Part shown: positions 12,401 through 24,400 of the stretch, piece after piece
How the letters are laid out: every line of letters starts with the position of its first letter
How positions within the stretch are numbered: the stretch's first letter is position 1
Assembly (NCBI RefSeq): GCF_000003815.2
Contig: NC_049992.1
Span: 21,028,698 to 21,092,697, forward strand
Direction: 5' to 3'
Origin: Branchiostoma floridae
Lineage: Eukaryota; Chordata; Leptocardii; Amphioxiformes; Branchiostomatidae
DNA length: 64,000 nt
Position numbers and translations under genes: made by a program
Notes under the pieces: generated by a model
Seen by the model: only the letters and a program-made list of their open reading frames with translations
The model's database searches: none
Told to the model about the DNA's origin: nothing

Positions 12401-15400
12401 AGTAAGTTATACAAGTAAGTGTATTAACGCTGCCCTAATCAAACTAATATATATTCCTATGTTTAATTTTTTTTTCCTTATAGTGATGTTTGAGTTTGTT
12501 TAAAATGGCTATCCGTTGATGCTTAAAAAAGATTAAACGACTTTTACCCTTTATGTAATTTGATTTTCATTTAAATTTGATATTTTCTTGACCCGAAAAA
12601 ACAACAACAAAGTGTGTCTTTCATTGACTTAGCTTTGCTGTGTCCTCTGGTAGTAAAGATAAATCATTCTACCTGGAGGGACTTCAGTAAAAGGCTGCAT
12701 CACGGTACCGTCCACCTTCAGGATACTCCACTCGTACTTAGAGATGGGACACGGGTCTCCGCTGAAGTCCCAGTGGGCAGACAACTCCTCATTGTGGTCT
12801 TGATAATCCCTAAAAAATACATCCATATAAAGTTACAAGAATTCTATTTCCTTTACTCCTAAAAGATCTTTGAGAACAATGATTCGCTAAATACATTGAC
12901 ACCCTTTAATAATGAACTTAAGTGCTGTACTTACAGATCCTTAGTTGGATATTCTCCATCCCAAACCCTAGTGTCCCCCAGTGGCGGCAGTCCGGAACTC
13001 ACACGGCTGATGTAAACACCGTTTGAGGTGGAGACGGTTAATAGACCTGAGATCGTACGTAAAAAAAACGAAAAGGAATTTAGTTATCCATTATATGATA
13101 TTACCCTAATCGTTCACGTCTTCTGAAAGCACAAATGCCCATCTAATTAGAGACCTTAGAGGTAAAGCCGACGACCAAAACGTGCCTTACCCGCAGCATT
13201 TGTTCCACGTACTGTAGCAAAGACCTGTCGGACATCTGTCAGGTCCAGGCCTGATATAACGATGAAATTCTGTCCTGTTTCCACTGGTATAAAGTCTCGT
13301 AGCTGACCTCCACCGGCACTTGTACCGAGCGCTACTTCGTATCTATTTGGAGTAATTAAAAAAAAAGCCATCACACAACAAGGAATTATATCAAAAACGT
13401 TCATTTTTATCACCAATGTCACAGCATTTCCGTGCATTACTGTAAAAAGTTGCAGAAACTAAAAAAAATCTATACTGATTACCTTCTTTCACTATGATTC
13501 AGTTAGAAGTTAATAGAAGGCATAGAGCATGTTTTACTAGGTGTATTTTTAGCGAGTGACCATAGTCTTACCGTGAGATGGGACTTTCGGGGTCAGGAAA
13601 CGGTTCCCATGCCACAGCAACTTGAGTAAGAGATTTTTGACAATTCACATCAAGAGCAGCACATTCTGTTTGTGAAAACGTAAAAGGAACAAAAATGAAC
13701 TAAAAAACAAATAAATAAGTGCACAACGTTTCACAAGTGCAACGCGGGTTTTTTTCAGTTAGCAAATAGATAGCTAACTCTTTTTATAGGGCCATATAAC
13801 ATGTGGTATTCTTTACAAGAATTACTATTCAGATGACACCGCAAGCAGCTGAAGCGCATAGCCGGCTACGTCTACCCCAACTTCATCAGCAACAAAAACA
13901 TCTACAAGCAGTGCAAAACGTCTCCACTACACAACGAAGTACACCGCCGCAGATGGCACCTTTTTGGACACATTCTATGTCTGAGTCACCACCTGCCTAA
14001 AAGGCTGTCAACATCGCCTTCAGCAAGAAACTGGCAACCTGGCTGGGTAGGCCCCGCGAAGGCCTTTTAGACTGCCTGATTGACGACGTGAAACTGTATT
14101 TCAATCAGAATGTCAAGATGGCACCTTACATGCTTAAATGGCTGCGGAACCAGGCAGCAGACAAGGCACAGTGGAATGGGATGTACAGGGACATTGATGA
14201 GGACACACACTGATTTGGTGTGCCGATCAGTAAGAGCTGTACATTTGCAACTAAGACCAGTATATATTGTATCCATTAACTTGGTCTAGTTTTTTTGTCA
14301 TAAAAGTTTTAGAAATAACCAACAACCTTGTCTGGATGTGCAGGTAACCACGCGTTCTCCTTCTTTGCTAGTCCTATTGACCTCTTCAGTTCGACTCAGT
14401 TCTACAACTTGACCAGCTATTGGCGGGGTATTGTCTATTACGATTGGTCCAGAATAGGCCTTCTGGAAGTCCCCAACAGCATTGTAGCCAATAACAGTGA
14501 CGTAGTAGATCGCATCATGTATGACTGTTATACCTGAAAAATAGTAAACACTGTAAATGCCATTTTTTCCTTACCTGTAATGTACCTGGCTTGTGGAAAG
14601 ATGGTATTATATTATGAAATCAGCTATGTTATTATTAAGTATTCACCTGAGACAACATGATTTTGTATAAATTGCAATCAGAGGTCGGGTAAGATCACGC
14701 ACCCCTAGGACTATAGTGAGTTTCATGACTGGGGATCCGTGTGAAGTTAAAGATGGAGTCATCTCCCTCAGCTTCCCCAACACCAAACATGTAGTACTGG
14801 ATGGTGCTTTCCGTATCGTAGAACCCGTGCCAGTGACAGGACAGCTCACTGGAGTCTTGTATAAACTGGGGACAGAAAACCTCACCGGCAACAGGAGGCG
14901 TCTCGTCAACAGTCAAGCTGCCCGAGATAGCACGTCCCCAAAGACCAACCTGGTAAGAGGAAGAACATGTGATACAAGCGTTGAATTAACAGCCCCCCTC
15001 CCAAATGCTACATTTCACAAGGCTTCACAATACATCCCTTGTTTACTGACTCTTTCTTCGGCTCTTGTCATCTCGGGAGACGAGATCTCTGTCAGTTTCT
15101 GACTAAGACATTGGAATAAGGTGCATTCTAAATATATAATTTTGGATTTCAAAGGGGAAAAACTCCAACGGAAGTAGTAATGATATGCTTCAGTAAAGTA
15201 CTAATTCTAATAAGTTCCGATTGCCAACATTTTAAAAGTTTTTATATGTAGGTAGGATATGACTTACCACATTCATTGCAGACACCGTAAGGGTATTTGA
15301 TGCCCCGTCTCTGATAGGTTTCACCAGAGAGTTAGGTACCGACGTGTCTGTTGTATTCGTGACTGGGTAAACATCACAGGCACCGGGGTAACTTCCGTAA

Positions 15401-18400
15401 CAGAACCACGAGTAGGCCACCGCATCCTTTGATTCCATGATATGCCTGTGGGCAAACAAATAGTGTTAAAGCTTGCCAACTGGTCATCAAAGCCACGAAT
15501 TCCACATCATTAGAGTGCAATTATTTTCTTTCAGGGACAATTATTAATCATGAAAAATTACATTGGGCCTTGAATAAATTTTACCTACCAGTTTGCACTG
15601 ATAGAATCGACTGACTTCTGGTAATGAGAACGCTCCCAATCAAGCTCGAAGGAGTTGTTTCCGATCTGTACACCGACGCTGTCTATCTGTATGACCGGCG
15701 GGCTGATGTCCACAGTAAACCCGTCTGTAGAGAAGTCCAGCACGTTACCGGCACCTGTGATAGCTCGGACTGTGGCGTAGTACTGTACACCGGGGCTCAG
15801 GGGTAGGAGGGACTGGGCCTGTCCGTGGCTACTGAGACCTGCGAGATCGGTGGGCAAGCAAGTCTATATCAGCCAATATGTATCCAGGTTACTCCTTAAA
15901 TGAATAAAGATAATCTTTTTACACAACCAACGTTTCGGTGACCGTTTGTCACCTTTTTAAAGGTGATTCTGGTTGATTTTAACAGGTGTTGCTGTTCAGT
16001 TTAAATGTGGTCATAAAATATATAGTTTTATATCGTTAGCTAGAAAGTGTGGTGGAAGTAAAATCATAAGGCGCAGTACATTAGAAGCGGGTCCGTGCGG
16101 GGGTACTTGGACTTGTGAAAAAGTGTTTATCGTCGAAAAGACAGAAGAGGTTATCCCACGAAACGTCGGGTGTACCGTTTTACTCACAAATTATAATTCA
16201 TCAGAATATGACACTCGCTTCTGGAGTGGAATGGCCATTTAAGACATTACACCAATGACCATATTTCGCTACCAACGGCACGGAAATGAATTTTCACTTG
16301 AGTATAAGACGTTAATATGTGTTTCATCTAAGTATGTAAAAATCTTTGTAGCTACAGAAATATCTGTAAGTCTTTTATTTTAGATATGATAGAGGTTATA
16401 CCACACCTCCTCCAGGATTATCAGTATGGTCCGACAGCACAATCCCCGCTGCTGTGTACGGCTGCACATCGTCCAGTCTCGGCTCCGTCCCCACCGACCA
16501 CTCGTAATGGATGATGCCGTGCTGCTCACTCTCAAATCCGCTGAACTGGGAAATGAGTTCAACACTGAGTTCAATGATAGTAAAAAAAGAAATGCTTAGC
16601 TTATTACTAATCTTTGATTTTAGAACATTAGTCATTTGAAGAATTTTCTAATTCCAGCATTTATATATAAAATGGAGTTTTACCTAGACTGTGACAGTTG
16701 ACGCATTCCAGCATTTATACACAATGGAGTTTTACCTGGACTGTGACAGTTGACGCATTCCAGCATTTATACAAAATGGAGTTTTACCTGGACAGTGACA
16801 GTTGACGCATTCCGGCATTTATAGAAAATGGAGTTTTACATGGACTGTGACAGTTGACGCATTCCAGCATTTATACAAAATGGAGTTTTACCTGGACTGT
16901 GACAGTTGACGCATTCCAGCATTTATACAAAATGGAGTTTTACCTGGACTGTGACAGTAGACCACGCCTCCCAGCCGTCAGTCACTGTCCCGGCCTGGTC
17001 AGCTCGGACTACCTTTATAGGACTGAGTGTAATCATGTATACAACGTAAATCTATTGTAACGACCCGATACTGGCCGTTTACATTTGACTTGAGAAAGAA
17101 GATAACTCTTCCCCGGCAACGTGTGATGATTTTAAAAACAAGGTTGGCACAATTTTCTAACTGCGTATTTGGAGGCCAATGCAGTCAAACATTAAATGAT
17201 GCCCTTTCCTATTTGTGTATATCGCTCATCATACTTAGATGTATTACTGAAAATGGAATGGATACTTGGAGCTCTGTTGTCAATTGTGTATCTGTTGCCT
17301 AGAACTGTGATCTTTGTGCATGTCTACCTTGACGTGATGTTCCTTGAAAAGCTCCCAGCAGCGTTTTCAGCCTTCACCGTTAGATAGTAGATAGGTGAGT
17401 TGGTTGTTTTGTTTGTCAGTTGAAGACTGAGATTCCCGACGTAACCATCTGCTCCAGGGCCTAGATTCTGGTAGCCACTGACATCATTGCCACCTGAACA
17501 CCATATGGTAGATAAAAACACAAATTGACACATTTTTTCCACAAAATATGTTGATGTTGAGAAAATACTACCAGTGTACGCTGCATGAAAAAACAAATGG
17601 CACTAAGTAACTTAATTAGGAAACAAAATTGACGTTCTGACCTGGTGTCGTTCCTACAGCTACCCAATAGGACACCACCCCGCTCTGAGCGTCAGTAGCC
17701 ATCCAGGACGCCTGTATACCCTGTAGGTCTGTGTGGAGAACATAGCCGTCATTCAGCTCCTCAGGCTCTCCGGATGTCACCCCGATCCTCACATTGTCCA
17801 TCTGGAAACAGTCACATGGTAAATGCAAATACGTTAAGGTAAATCTATGTAAATCTACATTTTAAGAGCGAATGTCTGTAAGGGTCAAACAATGGTGGCA
17901 GGGGTCAAAAAATAGATTTGGCTCGTATTTTGCACAGTGATAGTACTTGGTACACAACCCCTCAAAATAGCTTTCTTTCTGCTCAGAACCTCTCGTTGCT
18001 ATGGCAACAGGCCAAAGAAGTTTATGGGCCATTTTTCCAGATTTTGGCATGTAAAAAACATAAAAATTGGCCAAATTTAGGGCATTAATACTGATCAATG
18101 CTTTAACTTACAAACAAAAGCAGAATTTCCTGATTAGAGCAATGCCTGAACTTGCATTAAATAGCAGAAAAGTTAATCTTCTGTAAAATCTATGGTCATG
18201 GGCAACCTGAATGCAATACACTGTTTTCACGTTGTGAAAAAACTGAAATTTTGCCCAACTTTGAAGCACTGAAAGTCCGTAAGTGTAAAGATTTTTCACT
18301 TGAAATTCACACCAAATAATAACCCACTAAAGAGCTATTAGATGAATGCTTGGAAAGTTTGGGTTCTTGTTTTGTTGCTACGCAATTATCCTTTAAAGTG

Positions 18401-21400
18401 GGTCAATTTTCATGATTTTGAGAAAATGTCATTTTTTGCTATCTTTGAACTACTGTAAGTTCTAAACCAAACTTGTTCTGTTATTGGAATTTATTTGGAA
18501 GATAAACCAATATATTGTCTATCAAATGCATGCTTGTAAAGTTTGCGTTCATGTTTTGTTGCTACGCAACTGTCCTTTAAAATGGGTCAATTTTCATGAT
18601 TTTGATAATATGTCATTTTTGCCATTTTTGCACAATCATAACTTCCAAACCAAACTTGTTCTGTTATTGAAACTTACATCAAATATAAAGAGCTATGTCC
18701 AGTATCAGGGTGAAGTGCACGAAGTTAGGGTGTACGAAGTTGTACGAAGTTGTACGAAGTTGTACGAAGTTACAACCGTTTCCTACTGGCTTTGAGGCTA
18801 TATCAGGAGTCACAGATGACGTCAAATCATTTATTGGATGACGTCATCTAACTTCGTACAATAGGCAGGGTAGGGTGGCATGTGTACGAAGTTGTCCGAA
18901 GTTGTGCAAAGTTACGTGGCGTCATCTAACTTCGTACAGTAGGCAGGGTAGGGTGGCATGTGTACGAAGTTGTCCGAAGTTGTGCAAAGTTACGTGACGT
19001 CATCTAACTTCGTACAGTAGGCAGGGTAGGATGGCAATTGTACGAAGTCGTCCGAAGTTGTGCAAAGTTACGTGACGCCATCTAACTTCGTACAATAGGC
19101 AGGGTAGGGTGGCATGTGTACGAAGTTGTCCGAAGTTGTGCAAAGTTACGTGACGTCATCTAACTTCGTACAGTAGGCAGGGTAGGATGGTATGTGTACG
19201 AAGTTGTCCGAAGTTGTGCTAAGTTGGGTGATGTCATTTTACCTCGGACAGTGGCTAAGGTATGTTAGCCAAGATTACAAAGTTGTCCAAAATTCTTAAT
19301 GTACATACTGTTAGTTATCGAAAGCATCAAACGTAAAATAGATATAATACACAGCATACACGCACATACACGAATGAAAAATAGATGCAAATAAACCAAT
19401 AACAATCAATGCTCATAAGTTCTAAAAAACTTCATTTATTTTCACTCCTTTAACCACATTCCCACCTAAATAAATACAAATGCATACAATGTACCTGACA
19501 GAATTCAGTGCACTTGTGCTATCACAGTGACTTTTCTTATCGTGGAGTGATAGTGTTTGCAAATGTTATCAGTTACAAATTGAAGCGCCAGTTTTCCTAA
19601 CTCTCTATTAATTACCTACTTTTTTTAATATCATGTCCTTCAATGTCCATTTCTTATTCTTATCACTTTTATAAGTCAGAAAGTAATTACCCTGCTTTTT
19701 TAAAACCAATTGCACCATGTTAAAAATGTTTGTACAGATTTCTCGACTTCTAATATTGTATAAGTAATTTCATCATTTGTTATAGTAGTAGGGTACAGTT
19801 TCTACCCGCAAGTCCACGGGTCTTAGGTCTACTACAGATGGGCCGCATAGACATACGTCCAGTGGCGTGGCATCGTTGACTATATACAATGTAGACTTCC
19901 TAGTTCCGTTGTCTTGTACAGGGCAGTGCCAGTGCGCCGCTGGTCTAGATAGCAGCTACGATGGCTGGCATATATTTTTCTATGCCTCTCACCTTTTTTT
20001 GTGTCGTAAACATAATTCCACCATCTCCGTCTGCTTCCGCGAAACAGTGTGAACAATAACAGTTATCAGGACTACTGTTGTTTCCGCCCTCAAGGACCTT
20101 CTCTAGTCTAGATAATTGTCAATCAGTGCGCGAACGTAGTCGTGGCAAGAATCTGTAATGGCCAAGCGTAGCGCCTCACCGGGGATCATTTCTCTATCCT
20201 TCTAGTCTTCTCAACAAAACTCATCCTCCTCTCAGGATATTTATATTGGATGGCCGGTGATATAAGAATACCTCTTGTAACGTGAGAAGCATTATGTTGC
20301 TTGTTGCTATGAGCAAGCGTACTTCCTTATAAATAAAAAGAACGTGACAGTTTGGTTCGAGAACCATTTTTTTTCGAATTCGAATTCAAGTTCGAACAGT
20401 CAAAGGGAAATAGACATGTAAAGCCTAATAGCCTAATATGATTTGACTGTCCCAGTTTTTGCACATTACATAAAGTTTTTAGAAGTTGCATTAATATAGC
20501 AACTTAACTAAGTAGGTATTCTTCATATTCATTGGTTATGATAGACATCAACCTCAAAGTTGATGCGCTTCTTGCAACAGAACTCTATTAACGTTATAAA
20601 GTTTATTAGGAGAACTCTGTATCAAATAAATTTGAACGTTAACCACCATCCCGAGTAAATTGTACAACTTGTAATGTCTGTAAAAAGTTTGGAGACGTCA
20701 TGGTTACGATGACGTCATAACTTTGTACAACTTCGGACAACTTCGTACACCACCCGGCTGACTGTCCAAAGTTAGGATGACGTAGTGGTTATGATGACGT
20801 CATAACTTCGGACAACTTCGGACAACTTCGTACACCACCCGGCTGACTGTCCAAAAGTTAGGATGACGTAATGGTTAGGATGACGTCATAACTTCGGACA
20901 ACTTTGGACAACTTCGGACAACTTCGTACACCACCCGGCTGACTGTCCAAAAGTTAGGATGACGTAATGGTTAGGATGACGTCATAACTTCGGACAACTT
21001 CGGACAACTTCGTACACCACCCGGCTGACTGTCCAAAGTTAGGATGACGTAGTGGTTAGGATGACGTCATAACTTCGGATAACTTCGGACAACTTCGTAC
21101 ACCACCCGGCTGACTGTCTAAGGTTAGGATGACGTAATTGTTAGGATGACGTCATAACTTCGGACAACTTTGGACAACTTCGTACACCACCCGGCTGACT
21201 GTCCAAAGTTAGGATGACGTAATGGTTAGGATGACGTTATTACTTCGGACAACTTTGGACAACTTCTGCCATCTAAATTAACTTAGGACAACTTCGTGCA
21301 TTTCACCCTGATACTGGACATGGGTGAATATAAACCAATATATTGTCTATGAAACTCATGCTTATTAAAGTTGTGTTCTTATTTCGTTGCTCCGTAACTG

Positions 21401-24400
21401 TCCTTTAAAGTAGGTCAATTTTTATAATTTTGACAAAATGTCATTTTGTGCCATATTTGAACTATTGTAAGTTCTAAACCAAACTTGTTCTGTTATTGGA
21501 ATTTATTTGAAAGATAAAGCAATATATTGTCTATTAAATGCATACTTGTAAAGTTCTTGTTTTGTTGCTATGCAATTTTGGGTCAGTTTTCATGATTCTG
21601 ATAATATGTCATTTTGTGCCATTTCTGCGCAATCATAACATCCAAACCAAACTTGTTATGTTATTGGAATTTACTTGGAATGTAAACCAATATATTGTTT
21701 ATCAAAGGCACGCATGTAAAGTTTGGGTACTTGTTTTGTTGGTACACATTTTCCCTTTGAAGTGGGCTGATTTTCATGACTTTGATGATATGTCATTTTT
21801 GCTATATTTGAACTATCATAAATTCTAAACCAAAATTGTTGTGTAATTGAAATAACCAATATATTGTTTATCAGATATATGCTTATATTTGAGTTCTTGT
21901 TTTGTTGATACACAATTGTCCTTTAAAGTAGTTCAATTTTCGTGACTTTGATAGTTATTTTGTGCTATATTTACACAGTGATAAATTCCAAACCAAACTT
22001 GTTCTGTAACGGAAATTTGCTTGAAATATAAACCAATACATTGTCTATCAACTGCATGACTATGCACAGTTGGGGTTCTTGTATTCTAGCAGAATACGTA
22101 CATGTCCCTATAAGTAGGTCGTTTTTCGCACTTATCCTAAAACTTGTTTTTGACAATGGCGATACACTAGACGTGGTAGTCTTCATTTTTATAGAATTAA
22201 TGTAACACTAACAATGTGTAACCACACTAAAGAAAAACAAACATTTGAAGGGATTCTACACAGTCATGCTCGTTGTTAAAGTCAGATGCATCTACTCTGA
22301 ACTTCTGAACATTCTACTAGATTTGCAGTTGAACCTCCTTGTCTACAGTGACTTAAGTTAAACATGCTTGCGTCCCCACAAATATTGACTCCCGAAGACT
22401 TAACTTGTGTTTTTCATCAAACTCTGTGCATCTTTCCACTTACAGTGCCATGTTCATGTGAACAATATGTACACCCTCTGCTATTTCTGTGTACTTATTT
22501 TGACCATGGACAGGAACTTATAGGTAATCTTGAAGATTGAACTGTGAGCCCTGAAATGTGAGCACTTTTATGTAGATGTGTCGTCAATAATCACTGCCGG
22601 TGTATAGTCAGCATTTGTGGAAAAACCTTAAGAGTACCCAAGTTCCTGCCATTGTTCAAAATGAATACTGGCCACAGACATTGCAGAAGTTGACCAAACG
22701 CATGTTTGTCTGATATGTATGCTACTGTGAATAGAAAGACACACTGATATTGGTGATATTTGTTCAAAGTAGAAACAAGTTAAGTCTTTGAGAGTCAATA
22801 TTGTGGGAAGCTAACATAAGACTGTAGACTGTAGTCATACACGAGTATACATAGCGTGCGTAGCTGCAGAGATATCAGAATGTTTGGAAGTTCTGAGTGG
22901 ATGCATCTGACACACCCTCCTATGTAGGGCTAATCCCGCGGCATACGCAAAAGCCTTATGGTATCAGTGAGACATTTGTTTGTGCCACTGGATTATGATT
23001 TATCCCTGCATGAAAGAGGGGATGAGGGACATTGAAGACGAGTATTACTTTGTGTAGAATCTCTACAACTTTTTTTTCTTTATGGTGATAGCGTGTTTGT
23101 TACATTGTTTCTATAAAAAACAAAGACTGTGACATGTGTATTACAGTAACTGTTTTTTTTTCAACAACAAGATTAGTGGAATACGACCTACTTCAGATAT
23201 GTGCATACTCTGCTAGAATACAAGAACCTGAAATGTGCAAGCATGCGTCTGATGGACAATATATTGGTTCAATGTGAATTTCAATTACAGAACAAGTTTG
23301 GTTTGGAAGTTATGATTGTGCAAAGATGGCACAAAATGACATATTATCAAAATCATGAAAATTAACCCACTTTAAAGGACAATTGCGTAGCAACAAAACA
23401 AGAACACAAACTTTACAAGCATGCATTTGATAGACAATATATTGGTTTATCTTTCAAATAAATTCCAATAACAGAACAAGTTTGGTTTAGAACTTACAAT
23501 AGTTCAAAGATAGCAAAAAATGACATTTTCTCAAAATCATGAAAATTGACCTACTTTAAAGGACAATTGCGTAGCAACAAAACATGAACGCAAACTTTAC
23601 AAGCATGCATTTGATAGACAATATATTGGTTTATCTTTCAAATAAATTCCAATAACAGAACAAGTTTGGTTTAGAACTTACAGTAGTTCAAAGAGAGCAA
23701 AAAATGACATTTTCTCAAAATCATGAAAATTGACCCACTTTAAAGGATAATTGCGTAGCAACAAAACATGAACCCAAACTTTGCAAGCATTCATCTAATA
23801 GCTCTTTAGTGGGTTATTATTTGGTGTGAATTGCAAGTGGAAAATCTTTACACTTACGGACTTTCAGTGCTTCAAAGTTGGGCAAAATTTCAGTTTTTTC
23901 ACAACGTGAAAACAGTGTATTGCATTCAGGTTGCCCATGACCATAGATTTTACAGAAGATTAACTCTACTGCTATTTAATGCAAGTTCAGGCATTGCCCT
24001 ATTCAGGACATTCTGCTTTTGTTTGTAAGTTAAAGCATTGATCAGTATTAGTGCCCTAAAGTTGGCAAATTTTCATGTTTTTTACATGCCAAAATCTGGA
24101 AAAATGGCCCATAAACTTCTTTGGCCTGCTACCATAGCAACGAGAGGTTCTGAGCAGAAAGAAAGCTATTTTGAGGGGTTGTGTACCAAGTACTATCACT
24201 GTGCAAAATATGAGCCAAATCTATTTTTTGACCCCTGCCACCATTGTTTGACCCTTACAGACATTCGCTCTTAAAATACGTCTGGTAATGGAGGGGTTCG
24301 TCAATTTTGTGCAGAGCTGGCTATTCTATTTACTATCTAAGATAATATCATAATGATATATTTTCCTTTTGAAATGCCAGCTTTCACTGCGATACATATG

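Larger units (their letters stand above)
18690..21326. mobile_element. 2.6-kb foldback element nested inside the outer element, 8-bp target duplication
   Basis: Both ends carry an inverted repeat around ATGTCCAGTATCAGGGTGAA. They are flanked by direct copies of AATATAAA at 18682-18689 and 21327-21334. The same AATATAAACC context occurs in uninterrupted copies of the outer 170-bp unit, so the empty site is known. An 8-bp duplication is typical of hAT elements, but no transposase is present. The arms are satellite arrays (18.70-19.25 and 20.69-21.28 kb) around a 1.4-kb non-coding core. Confidence 0.85.
17860..24275. mobile_element. 6.4-kb inverted-repeat element (outer part of a nested pair)
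   Basis: The left end starts TTTTAAGAGCGAATGTCTGT and the right end is its reverse complement, followed by near-identical arms of over 400 bp (17860-18330 against 23800-24275). Inside the arms lie tandem units of about 165-175 bp: 18330-18690 and 21330-22060 in one direction, 23230-23810 in the other. A TTAA is present at both ends. It could be a palindromic target site or just part of the terminal repeat, since three further bases also match. No transposase frame is visible, so the element is non-autonomous. It lies in the intron between exons 39 and 40. Confidence 0.8.

Noticed and set aside
18700-21300. CRISPR-like regularly spaced repeats
   Set aside because: The units are contiguous satellite copies without unique spacers, in a eukaryotic transposon.
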